Below, one piece after another: positions 24,201 through 37,300 of a stretch of 64,000 nt of DNA. The notes beneath the pieces are model-generated. The model searched no databases. It was not told the DNA's origin and saw nothing but the letters and a program-made list of their open reading frames with translations. Source of the DNA: Zeugodacus cucurbitae. Its lineage: Eukaryota; Arthropoda; Insecta; Diptera; Tephritidae. Every line of letters starts with the position of its first letter. Position 1 is the first letter of the stretch. Location of the stretch: NCBI RefSeq assembly GCF_028554725.1, contig NC_071670.1, positions 70,717,001 to 70,781,000 of the forward strand, given 5' to 3'. The position numbers and the translations under genes were made by a program.

Positions 24201-27200
24201 TCATATTGAAAGCATAACGAAATAAGTTTCAAACATTTGCTTGTTAAAATAAAACTCACAATTTATCTATTGGTTGACACACAAATATACAATTAAACAG
24301 GGTGACTCATAACCTCATTAAAAAAAAAAAAGAAAAATTAAACACTAATTTTCTTCGTTATATTTATTGATGTATTAGATGTATCCAGTCAATTCGTGAG
24401 TAAATATATTCGAATATTATTCAAGTGTGAAGATCAGTCAGATTGAGATTGCAAGTGTATATGAGTTTAATATGCCAAAAAGACAGCACATGGACCGCCC
24501 TTCACTTGTTTCGCCAAAATGTATAGCATGCGTTTGCCGTCGAAAACTAATGTTAGAATATTTTCATTGAAAATAAATTTTGTTTGTTTTCGAAATTGCA
24601 CCACTTGTATTGTTAACACACAAGCACGCACACACACACACGCATGGAACATATGCAAATTTGCTAACTTTTATTAGCGAAATTCACTTTCTCGTACACT
24701 TCTACACTCTCTCATGCGAATGTTTTTGTATTAAAATGTGAATTGAGTTTTTGGTTTTGTTTAGCCGCCACGCGCACTTGTTTCACTTTGAAATTCAGCT
24801 CGCTAATCCGCCGCAACCCTTTGATTTATGCCCCAACAAACAGTTAACGGCACAATGCGTACGAAAATTTGGCGCCAAAAATTGCAAAAATCAAGTGAAC
24901 TATTGAGGCGCGGCTGGAAGCTTGCTCTAGTTCGCTTTGAAAAGCTGCGCGTAAATATTTGCATTTTCATTTGACTGATTGCGTTCAGCTCCGACGAAAT
25001 TCGCCTCTAACCCTCTCGCACCCTCTCTGTGTATATAATGTATGTGTGTACGATTAGATCTATGTTTACTCGCTTTCCTTCAATGTTAGCTGGGTAATAA
25101 TTTTTAAGTACACATGTCATACACATGTTCATACAGATATATTCTGATCATTTGTTGTTGTTATTGCAGTCTTTTGAAATGCCATTTTTCTTACATGTTG
25201 TCTAGGCAAACCTAAATACTGACAAAAAGTTGAATTTACAAGTGTTTACCGTTTCGCATATATGACTTGCTGCGCTACAGTTTTATGGACGCATTTAATC
25301 TCTTAATATGAATGTTTTGTGATAAATAAAGATAATTTTACATCGTCAGAATGAAGCTATTGTGAGAACGTTTTTCAGTCAAGAATTTTAGCCACCTGTT
25401 GTAACTCATACCTTTGTAGTTATAAATTTCCCTTTTTTGTGAAAGTTGTTTCAAAGTAATTTATCCGAAGTAGAAACATTTATTGACAAAATGCCAGATG
25501 TGAACCGGTTGCTTTACTTAGCATATATTTTGGCTTACTAAAACCAATTCTTTCGAATTTTTATCACCAATTTATAATATTGGTCCGACTATAAGGAAAG
25601 TGGCTTTGGAGAGAATTTTTCGTATGGAGTGAACAGTGATTACTCGAGTAATATTTATTCTAAGAGAGAACCGAACTTTGCAAAAAAAAACATTTATTCT
25701 TTTTCCGCCTAAAGGTAGGCAATAGTTTCTTATATCTTCTAATAATTGTTCTAATTTGCCGCAGAGCAATCCCTATGAGTAGAAAGTGGTTGATGGAAAA
25801 AGTGTGCTTAGATCAAGTTAGACCACTAACAGAGCTCTTTCCTACTTTGCTTAAGATCGCATATATCTGTTATCGATCCAATGGATTATATCGTTAAAAA
25901 ACAAAAAAAAAAAACTGTGAAACAATAATTTATCTTATTTAAAACTTCTGAAAATATTTACTGGTTGAAAGAGAGTATAGTGGAACGATGGCAATATGCT
26001 ACTCGGACTATTGACAATCACACTACTAGTATAGATGTTTTTTTCAATCACGGCATCCATAGTATATTCTAAACAGTTCGATTCACCTATTATTCTAATT
26101 ACTGTAGTGCTTGCAACCGCTGCTGCAGTTTCATTCAATTTACTTTTACTTAATTACTCGTCATTCTCACACAATCACTGCATTCCACCATATTGCCATA
26201 TTTGACTGCGATTATTTAGTGAACACTCTGAGCTCGTAGAATTCATCAAAGTCAATGCGTTGCGCTCGTATTTGCATAATAACGGAGACAAATGCACGAG
26301 TTTTAATTGAGCTGGGGACTAATGTATGCAAACTATTGCGGCAATTGTTGCTGGCGAGCATTAAATTGCTCACTAATCGCACGAAATTACTCAATGGCTG
26401 CACAATTCCAGAGCATTCATAGTCGGCGGCCGTCAATTGTGGCTGTCATTAGTTGAGCTTAAAAAGTATGATACTTTTATGAAAAATGAATAATTTGAAA
26501 GTTGTATGGGATAATATTCATATTTTTTATGTAATCGAATGACTTTGTGATTTGTGGGCTATTCTAAATATAATTGACAAAATTGTAGTATAGCTGACAG
26601 TTGTTTAAATTTTTTTGTTTTTGATTTATTAAATGTCTATTTGACACATTTTTAGATAAATTCAAATGTCAATAAGCAGAAACAGGCTAAATTGGCGTGG
26701 GTAAATGTGGAAGTTTTCAATTAATTTTACCCATTTTTTTCGAGTATCGATGTTATATTTTATCCCAAGGTCATAGGCCAGGATACTAAAAGTAGAAATA
26801 CCTAGTTTCGCTTAAGTCGACTTATGCTATTTTAATATATTGTCATTGATTAAATTTTTTCTTAAACAATTTTCATACCGTTACTGATTCTGGAAACAAT
26901 TTCAATACTTGAAAGTGACGAAGAGAGCGATTATCTTTATTCTGTGACTGGACTGTGTCCTGGACATTTCCTCTCAGAAAGTAATTTGATATCCGACAGC
27001 AGATTTGTATAATTTTCTACATGTACGTTCTAAGTTCTGAAACCATTTCTGAAAAAATGTATGTTCTTTCCGGTTACTTAAAATTGACTGACTCTCATGG
27101 GATCGTCTATGGACCTTAGTGTTGTCATCAAAGTACATTTGTTTGGGAATGGAGAATGGTTCACATTCGACGACTGTTCTAAGATAGGGACGAAGCTCCA

Positions 27201-30200
27201 AAAGAAATACCTAATATTGGACACATCATCAAATAACTCACATATCTACCATTTTAACATCGAAACATCGTATGAATGCCGACCACAACGCCTTCCTCCC
27301 CCTCGAAACGCCCTCTGCATTAAGCTTATTATCACATACATTTATCATTGTTGTTGGAATTTTCAGTAATTACAACTCAATAAAAAGCGCATGGGAAAAA
27401 GTGAAAAAGGCGAACACACATACATACAAACACACGTGAACACTTATTTATTATTGGCGCTGCAGTTTCGAGCGCCGTTCAGCTGAGAGCGTTGCTTCGT
27501 GCTTTTTCACGCCTTTTGTTTTCATTTGCCACATTCGCTGCTGCTCAACGACAATTAATTGTTATTGTTTCAGACGCAAAATTACCGCGACACATTACAT
27601 ATACATAAGTACATATATATCTTCCTGTAAAGTGTATTTATTCCCATATAATGACCAACGAAAAGACACCTTTTTAAGGGTTTTTTTTCTTTTTTGATAA
27701 TTTTGAGATATGTATATGTGCGTATGAATTGAATGTGAAAAATGTATTTTACAATAGAATTTTTGTTCTATTCCCTTGTATGGAATGGTTGCTTTGGAAA
27801 CAGTTTCCGATCTCAGATACAGCAGGCTACCAGCTCATAAATTCTCTAATCGTCTGCTGCAGTTTTCTGTTTGCTTTAGAGATAATTTCTAGAATAAGAA
27901 TAATAGGATAGGATAGGATTTTAATTACATAATTCGGTCACTGAAATGGATATTTTTAGAAATACATGCATCTGTTCCCTTGTCAAAGTTACAAAAATGC
28001 ACGCATGCGCAAGAACACACGTTTTGATATGTTCGTTTTAAAGATGAAGTATTTTGTAAACGAGTTCAGGAGCTATGTATCTGCAAAGATGAGTGGTTTT
28101 GAATTCACTTATCACATATTGAACACAATTTCGCTGATTTCTCTGGGTACTAATCGAAATAAAATGCTTCGAAGTATTTAATTAAACTGACAACGTAAGT
28201 CTGAACAGACGCATTGTTCAATTTATCATATTGATTGCCTTAAAGGAGACCAAGAGAACATAACGAGAGCAAACTAAAAAAAATATATTTTTACACACAT
28301 TTATTCACCGTAAGTGGGATGCACATACCGTAAACCTTACAAAAACAACAGAAATAAAATGTCACTGCAACAAAAATATAACCGATCGATGGAAGCACAT
28401 GTGGGTTAACTTTTCGCTTCAGAAAAAAGTAGCTTTTTTCGTAGACATTTTTAGGACAGCCGGTTTTGACGCGTCTTTTATCAGCTTTTGCTGAACAAAA
28501 AAGACATATTTCTGAACTTTCAATGAACCTGAATTAATGTGTGCCCATTTCTTTAGCGCAACACAAAGGCACTTGCGACCAACTGTTTGGTCAGCGCAAC
28601 GGTTTTTTCTTCCGCATTATCACTTTTGGTTTTTTGAGGCTGACACCTTCGGTTGAGCTTCGTTACAAATTGATGCTGAAATCTGTCACTAAAATTACTC
28701 TTTGACACTTTTGTTACACCTCTTTAGCATTCTGCGCTGCTTCTCCTTCTCCCTTTGTTATTCCTCTGCTGCTGCGCTCTGCCAGCGCTCGTGTTCCACT
28801 GCATGCGCACCCAACCTTTGGCTGCCAATTGCACACAAAAGTGATATTTAATCGAGAATCAAGCGGAGTTACTTCATCACTCACGGAGCATAACAACTGG
28901 CTTAACGCATCAGCTGTTGACGTCAGAACCCACATACCCACACTCCGATGGGGATCACATAACCGGCTTTTGAGCGCTCACCATGCCGTGCGTTTGTCAT
29001 CGCTTCATCGCCAACGCAATCGCCGTAAAGCGAGCTGAAGACGAGTTTGAGCGTTTCAATGCTTTTTGTCTCGACTTTGTTATTACTGTTGCGTTATGTC
29101 GTTAACATATGTTGTTGTGTATGCACCTACATACGGACGTATATGATATGTAACTGTAGTTATTTATATATTCGCAGTGTGTTTGTTGGTGTCTCGCAAT
29201 CGCCGGCTCAGTTTACATGAACTTGGCACTTTGATTGCTTCGCTTGATTTTTTGCTGTTTTTGCTTTAACCTTTATAAATGTTGTTGTTGTTGTTGTGGT
29301 TGTTATTGTTGTCTTGAGCTTCTGTTTCACCGTTGCATAGCTATGCAATGGCTTTGCTCTCAGCTTGCAGTGGCAGCATCATTATGAATATTGTTATAAG
29401 AAGATGATGAAGAACAAGAAGAGCGCAGCCAGCAGCTGTTTGGTCTGTTGGACTTCCTGCTGTCTTCTTTCATAAATTATTAATGTGTAAATATTCATAA
29501 AGTTGTTTACGTCAGTTATTTTTTTTTCTGGATAGTTTATAATAAACAAAAAATGTATTTATGAATATGTTCTCTGACAAATTTACTCAGTTCATATGAT
29601 ATCCATTGGAATCTGTACATTTACAAAACGAGTTTGATTTGTTATTTGTTGAGTTATAAGTAAAGTAAAAGAGGTGTGGTATCGTTCATCCAAACATTTT
29701 CGAAATCGGACTATAACTTTTCAAGGCTTCAGATATCGAAATCGAGGACCTTGTCTTTTATCATAATCTTCTATGGGATATGATCTGATCTAAATCTCTT
29801 CGATAAGCTCACAGAGCACGGATAGCTTTATAACTAAAATGACAATCTGACCCTGGGATAATGACACAATTCAAAAAAAATTAATTTGATTGAGATGATT
29901 GAGAATTAAGAAGATAATTCCAAACCTTTAATTAATTAAGTTTAATAGCGACGAATCACTTTTTTCAGAAAAATATAAGCAAAAAAATTATGAAAAATGG
30001 CAGTCATCGGCCAATAAACCATATCAAATATGAAGACAGCTAATTATCGAATGCAATCACACAAATTGCCATTGTTCTATCCTGGTTTTTTATTTTTTTT
30101 TTTTTTTTTGGTTTGGCATTTATTTAGACAGGCATTCATTTCACAAAATTCACAAATGAAATTGGAGGCAAACGTGCATCAGCAGGGGGCTGTCAAAACA

Positions 30201-33200
30201 AGACGAAAAAATTAAGTATCCATGTGCAGCGTTTTATGTTCGTTTGTGCTTAGAGTAAAAAGCAAAGCGTAAAATCAAAAATTTAAGAAAAGTTTATTTA
30301 TTTTGAAAACTTGAGAGGTGCATTACAAACATAATGGAATTTTGATAAATGAAAATTAAGTATTGGCAAGAAAGGTTAACTGAGTTCATTTCATTGTAAA
30401 TAAAGAGGCCTATTTAATGAGAATTTTATATTTTTATTAACCGGCTCCTAAATACATATACTTAACAAGAAAGTCACGGTTTCTAAAAGACTAGGTTTCT
30501 AGCACATATCTAATTAAAGAGTCAAAAGCATATCTATGTAACAGCAACTGGCGGGTTTATGTATGATTTGAAGTTTAGATAGAACTTCCAAGGGTAAAAG
30601 CTAGAGAGCTCGTAGAGAACCCAAACCTTTGCGATGAGTTATCCTTCAAATGAAACAAATAAATATTTTTTTTTGGAAAATCCGCCATTAACTGTGGAAT
30701 GCACCTTTGAAACATTTAATAAATATATTTATCCATACTTCGATATATATGCAATGTCCATTTGTTTCACGCGTCGAACTGCAATTTTTCGCTGTCGTTG
30801 ACAAAATTCTATGTTTTTACATTGAGACACAGATATCGCCTTCTGCATTTGCGCTTTTTGTCTGACATTTTTTGTTTACTTTTTACCCATTTTTACTTTT
30901 TTGTGTATTTTTATAGTGTTTGTTGTAGCAAAGTTCATTTTACCAGCTTGTTTTACATGTTCGCTACATTTGTTAGTTTGTTGTTTGCAATTTTTTTTTT
31001 CAAGTACAAGTGTACTGGCGTGTCCATGTGTGTATAAGTTCACAATTTATTATTATTTATTATTTTTGGTATTTTTGCTGTGTCTGCAGCTCGCCGCTTG
31101 TGTTCACCGCTTGATTGGTGGAATGTTACAGACATTTGTTATTTGTCCCATCGGATTGCCTTTTCTGTGCTGAACAAGGTTTAATCGCTTTTGTTCTTGT
31201 CTATTTGCTGACAAATTGTTTCATGTGCAGACTTTTTCGATTTCTTTTTTCGAATTTTGGACAACGTGATGTGATACTCGGAGCATATTTACTGTAAATT
31301 AATTTGTATTTAAGTTTTGTGTTTTCCAGGCTTGAGAAGATTCATAATTTTAGGTTCATAATTTGAAAAAAAAAAATTCATATTTTTTTTCAATTTTTTT
31401 ATAAATTGGGTGACAAAAAAATTAAATTTAATAGGGTTCGTAATTTTATGTTTATAAGTGATTCTTAATTTGAAGCAGCAGTTGTTCTGGCACTTCTGGA
31501 AGAGTACGCTATTCTTTTTGTTATAAAATTCAATTTCAAATACTGCTACTGAATGGTAGAAGTGCATGGAAATGTTCTTCATTATCATTATTCATAAATA
31601 TTTTCACACAATCGCTTTCGATCACAAATTATTTGTAGGCCATTAAATAAAAAAAAAATATTAAAATTTCCATCGCTCAATTTGTCTGACATATTTTGCT
31701 TTTATCTTCAATTTACCACAGAAATTCCAGTGATGATTTTTGACAATTTTCACACTCGCATTTACAGGTTGTTCGCGTTGGCCGTTAATTAATTGCGCGA
31801 CATGTAATGAGCTTAGCTGTCCAAAATTTATTAAATGCTTCAGTTTGCCCGCAATTTCATTTAAGCCTATTAATATGTTAATTCAATTAAATTTTGGAAA
31901 TTATTAGTATGAACTGAATGGCGGTATGAATACTTGCGAACTAATAGAGTTTGACTTTGATGAGGGGAATGAAATATTGTTGTGTCTTTTTTAATTTGTT
32001 TGTAGAAATATTGCAAAATTACTTTATTTTTTATTTAATATATACTATTTATGAACATTACTTGGACTGAATTCTTATTACTTAGAAAATAAAGAGATCT
32101 CACTCAGATTAAGACCTGATATAAATGATTATAGATCTATGGATGAAAAAATCTGAAACAGAAAATTTATAAAAATATCTTAAAGTCCATGGATTATACA
32201 GCTAATGACATCTATTGTATACTAACCCACCTAAAATGGCTTAACTAAAAACAGACTATCATGCGATATATTCTATATGAAATTGAGCGAAAAAAATTTA
32301 AAAATTAAACTCAATTAAATCATTCGATATTTTATGGTATACACAGTACATATATACTTGTATATACACAATTTAAATTAACTTATTAAATGAAAATACA
32401 ACAAAAAGTGCCTGCGAGGTAAACATAACGACATAATTGTGTTTTTATGTTGCCACGCGCTAAGCGTTTTTGCAAAAGATGAACTACGTTTTAATGTTTT
32501 TCATTTATCTATACATCAGCATATGTATATATGTGGTTACATAAGTGAGAAATTGTTGTTTATAATATTTGACATTGCCAACATGGCGCCACTAAATTAC
32601 AACTCCACGTCAATATTGCGCCGCAAACGAATTGAATCTGATTAAGCGCACGCAAGTATGCTTTGATGAATTCATATACATTGATATACATAAACATTTA
32701 TGTTATATATAGTCACAGTTATGTTCATAATTATATATTATTTGAGCAATTATTTGCTGGTGTTGAGATGAAGATGAGCTACAGCAACATGACTGTTTAC
32801 CTTCATTTAATATTACTACACCATAGCTATCAACACAATTATGTCTCGATAGGAGGGTGGCAATAGAGACACAGGCCACATTAAAATGGCGTTCTGACTA
32901 TAAGCATAATAAATATGGAACATCAATCAGTTAGAAGTGAATTCTGGACCTACAATTTCTAGGCTAAAATTATTATTCTTTTTTTACTAAAATATTTCAA
33001 TTTATTTTAATAATATATTAACCGAATAAATCTTCATTATAATTTCAAATAAATAAAAAAATATTTACTCTCAAATCAGGTATAAATAATTCCAAAGGAA
33101 GTAACAGCTTGCCAACATCCCCTCTTTTTTATTTTTTTATTTTGGGCATAACTTTCTTAGCAAACTTCATTTGATCGAACGAAAAATATAAACAAAAGTT

Positions 33201-33800
33201 ATTAACTTTTTATTTGGGGAAATTTATTTCTGTCCTCTTGTGTAAATAAACAAGCGAGTCTCCCGTTGGGCCGACACACACAAACTACTAATTAAGCGTG
33301 ACTTGCGAGTCACATGTGTCTTCTGACTGATTGCCGCCTTTATTTGTGTTTCGCTTGTGGCTCATTTCTATATATAAAACATTGTCCATATGTGCAAAAT
33401 TTTATTGATCCCCCTTCCGCATTGCCGCCCGCTGCAATTGTGTCGCGGAATATTTTCGCGTTTATATTTGATGGCAAACAAAAATATTATGATTTTGCGG
33501 CTTAAAATGAGTGGCAGCTTTGCAGTGTCAATAAATTAAATTGCTTATATAAGCTGCTGGCACTTTGATGCAAAAAAAAGATCTGAAAAGTTTATATTTT
33601 GTTGTCTTTTCAGCATCAATAGTAGATTAGATAGATAGTGAGTCATCTTTTGTGTGTGGAAAAATATTTATTTTACTAAATGTTGCTAAATCCAAAAGCT
33701 TACATCCATTTAACAATTTTACTTATGAAGTGATGAAAGTGTCTTTATTTCACATGTTTATATTTCATTATCTTAATCAAGTGTCACACTATTTTAAAAT
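18230..33800. other. long non-coding stretch, intron-like
   Basis: About 15.6 kb with no gene that can be supported. It is AT-rich with scattered CATA (19088-19106), CA (24629-24642) and ATAGG (27902-27918) repeats and CAA/TTG tracts. Minus-strand frames at 24054-23857, 27201-26974 and 28941-28714 have mildly protein-like composition but no recognised domain; they are discussed as findings or rejections. GC-richer patches at 19200-19340 and 28560-29040 show no complete promoter or exon pattern. Confidence 0.5.
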
Positions 33801-33821
33801 TGCTAATCTTTCTTCTTTCAG

Positions 33822-33890
33822 CAAACTGAAGCTGAGCTTTCAGCTGCTGTGACTTATCGGCATCAACAAAGCAACCAGACCAAGTGTTAA
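33822..33890 (+). CDS. possible short terminal coding exon
   Basis: Upstream is a textbook 3' splice site: a CTAAT branch-point-like word, then TCTTTCTTCTTTCAG ending at 33821. The following 22 codons read QTEAELSAAVTYRHQQSNQTK in phase 0 and end at the TAA at 33888-33890. The composition is more protein-like than the surrounding AT-rich frames. No polyadenylation signal is obvious within about 100 bp. It may be an alternative last exon of a + strand gene, or a chance acceptor. Confidence 0.17.
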   Translation, partial: QTEAELSAAVTYRHQQSNQTKC

Positions 33891-34264
33891 TCATGTTTAC
33901 CACATTCTGTGAAATATTCAACATAAAATCTTTATTGCAACGAACTAAGCGCTACTAAAACCAAATTCAAACTGAAAAGCTTAACATTATTTATATGGGC
34001 TTTTAAAATTCAATGGAAATACAATTTGGAAAAATTAAAATAAGTTAATAAAAATAAATAAACAAAAATAAAATATTCATGCAAACAGTTAATAAAATAA
34101 AGCCAATCTTGCGCATAAACTTAAAACTTACATTTACGTGTGTGTGAGTGAGCATTGGTGCTGGTGTCATAAAATTGATTATACGCCGTGTGCTCCATTG
34201 GGGCACACGCCAATCAACAATCAGCTGAGCCACAGCACATAACGGACAAGAGCGATAACCTGAA

Positions 34265-34390
34265 GTGGCAACGCGTGGCGCGCTGAGATTTTCACACTTC
34301 AAGAAACTTACGATAAACACACGCGTGCGCGCTAATAAAGAGTTCCTCATACGACCTAGCTGGATGCGAAAGAATCTAAAAATGTCTGAG
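34265..34390 (+). CDS. candidate first coding exon ending in MSE|GTAAGTG
   Basis: In a GC-richer patch the frame is open from about 34265 to the donor. ATG at 34364 gives MRKNLKMSE and ATG at 34382 gives MSE, both ending at GAG|GTAAGTG (34390/34391), an excellent fly donor, phase 0. TGGCAACG, close to a motif I recall as enriched in fly core promoters, occurs at about 34266. No initiator/DPE pair was found. The product is not recognised because only 3-9 residues lie on the exon. The downstream exon should begin in phase 0. Confidence 0.3.
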
Positions 34391-34399
34391 GTAAGTGTG

Positions 34400-37300
34400 A
34401 AGTCAGTCAGTCAGCAGCAAATAGTTTCACTTTGTTATTCTTTCGTGTGTATGTATGTATGCGAATACTTTCAGCGCGTGCTGTTTACTAACTGTTCAGC
34501 TATAATTTTATAAAAGTTTGTTGTTGCTTTTGGTTGGTTTAGTGGGCAACCACTTGCCGTAACTGTCAAATGTCTCTTTCATAGTTTGGCTTTTCATTTG
34601 TCACTGCTTCCACAAACATAGACATACAGGCACGCAGCTGCCTTATCACCGCATAGCCGTTCAAGTTTTTCAGAGTTATTACTGCTGTCGCTTTTTTTAT
34701 GGCGCCTTTTATTCTTCGGCGTTAAAGAAACTTTGAAATGTCATTTTTTCTAGCGGCCGCTTGTTTGTGTTGTTATATTGGCTGCCAAATAGAAGTTGCA
34801 ATTTGTGTGAATGTGCCTAAGTTTTGGTGGACTTCAAGCATTTTGCGTAGGAATGCGCTACATTAACTAGGGTTGTTTCTTTTTACCACAACCCCTCAGT
34901 AATGAAGAAAAATCATCGCAAATTTTTTTATTTTATTTTTTGCATAAAAAACTTGGAAAAAAATCTTTCAACATATTTAAGAGAAAATATATAATTATAT
35001 TAAATAACTCCAATAAATTAATAATAATAAAGTAGATTAGATGTTTTTCGGATTATTAATGTTGCTCCCTTTTTAGTAAATAAATAGTTATAGAGCTACT
35101 CAATTTAAAAACTTTTCGTATTAGGTTTATTTCTAGGCATATTTATATAGGGTTGCGTTGAAAAAATAAAATAGATTTTTATAAAGTATAGTATAGTATC
35201 AAGAGAATTTACTTCTCATTTTCCTACTTTATCAAGGATAGTAGCAATTGATGTTAAGAGTAATATATTCCGCATTGGATAACGAGACTGATATTGCCAT
35301 CGATGATTAGGCTGGTGTTAAGATGAACGAAATTGTCTATAACTTTGAGGTTATGGCATTCGAATATAATGTGATCCTTATTCACCACAAGACTCTTGCA
35401 TTTCTAGTCTAGTCCTCTAAATTAACCACTTTATCACAATTGATTTTGTTCGTTAATCGATGAAAATTTAATGCTAAATTAGCAGCCTCTCAATATACAA
35501 TACTCCATTATCAGCTTTCTGCTTAATTACCTTCACAGGTTTTCAATTATGAATCGACAATGAAAAATTCGCAAAACTTTGTCGCGAAAAAGAGAGTAAT
35601 AAACAAGTCAAATTAGGAAATAATGACCAACAAATAATTACCGCAATAACAAATATTAAAGTGCACAGAGGAAGAGGGAAAGATTCGCTAGAGAAACTTT
35701 AGACCGGCACCAACAACACCAACAATTTGGCTGTGAGATGCGCTACTCAAGTGGACTTCCACACAGGATTACAGGGTGACGCTGGACGGTGGCGCTGTTG
35801 GACACGACTGTAAACATTAATTAAAAAGTAATTAAGTAGAGTGAAGGGGAAGTAGGCGGCTCAAATATTTATTTATGTCGTTGTGACGTGCGCAGTAAAT
35901 GAGCAAGTAATCAACCGTTGATTGCGTGTAACCGCAACGAAAATTAGCATAAAATTAAGAGAGCGCAAACACAAACAACTTCAAAGAGTGACGAGCGAAC
36001 AAATGTTTCACAAAATTTGCAGAATCTTTCAGTATTTTATAGTCAAATTTAAGACTCTTCTCAACCGGCGCAGCAAATAAATTGATTTTTCATTATAGCA
36101 GATCAAATGGAAAAGGTAAATATACAATAACAATTGATTCTCTCTTCGCTTGTTGTGTTGTGTTTAGCGCAGTTGGCGGCGCCGCGAAGTCAACGAACGA
36201 CCTTACAAGTAAATTGTAAACACACGAAGCTGTGCAGCGCCAATCATTTCCGTTATTTTGCAAATTATATAGAAACAGTTAGTTTGCTTTAAGCGGTAAT
36301 AGTTCATAGATATTATAGACACTGTGAAGTGATTGCGGCGGAGGAAAGCGACGAGGCAGCGCACAATAGATAGTTCAGTGACCGCCCCAGCTATATATTA
36401 TATGTATGAATGAATGAATGTGAGTCGCCTCTAATACAAACAGCAACCTTTTCTCGTCGAAGTAAACAGACAATCTTTGCTGGCGGCCAAATTCATAGCT
36501 CATTTCTGTATAGAAATTACAATTTAATAGCGGTAGAGGGCAATAAGGCAAATAAGCTCTTTTATCTCAGCTCTAAACTATGGAATGGTTATCTATTCAA
36601 GAGTACTTTCGATGCCTAAATTTACTTAAAGCAGTTGTAGTAAAGCACATTCAAGGTGCTATTAATAGTTAGATTATTTAAATATAAGTGACAGGCTAAA
36701 TAACAAAGCATGACACCATAGCGTTATTACAATGCAGCTACTGCTCGTCTCAGTTACCATCAAAGCAGCCCACAAAATGCTTTAAATTTCAGAGTATTTT
36801 TTATACTCTGTAATGATTAATTATTCTGCCTAAGTAGCTCTTCCGAATACAAGTAACTTTATCACTGCATATCCTCTTATATTTTTCGTGACGAGGCGTC
36901 TTATCCTATTTATAAACTCTCCGATTACACTTCCTTGTTAAGGCAAATTTATTGGAATTCATATCATCAACTTCTAAGCCTCTCAACTACAGAGCCGACC
37001 GCAAGCGTCAATGTTAACTTTATGTGGCCGCAGTATACTCGCGTTTCCAGTGTTTCAACAACGCCCTGTCTTTCTTGATGCTTGTCGTTGCACTGCCCTC
37101 ACCACATTTACACAGACTTACACGCACATTCAGATACGTTTGAAGCGCCCCCAACCGCACTTGTGGCATTTATATTTATTTCGTAGAATGAATGACTTCG
37201 TGAGTTTGATCCATTATGAGGGATAAATTCCGTGACCTACTTTCTTACTACTTTCAATTTGTATTTACTTAAAGGCATACTTAACTTTTATTTCCGGTCT

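Noticed and set aside
26974..27201. Minus-strand frame ending FQKWFQNLERTCRKL, reminiscent of a transposase C-terminus
   Set aside because: The resemblance is a few residues only; no inverted repeats, no catalytic motif and no further transposase sequence nearby.
28714..28941. Minus-strand frame MGMWVLTSTADALSQLLC with GTGAGTG inside it
   Set aside because: The donor follows CTCC, a poor exon end, the + strand is open across the same region, and there is no promoter pattern.
36790..36810. CAGAGTAT-T5-ATACTCTG hairpin as a transcription terminator
   Set aside because: Stem-loop terminators with T runs are bacterial, the T run is in the loop, and no transcript ends here; treated as a chance or repeat-derived palindrome.
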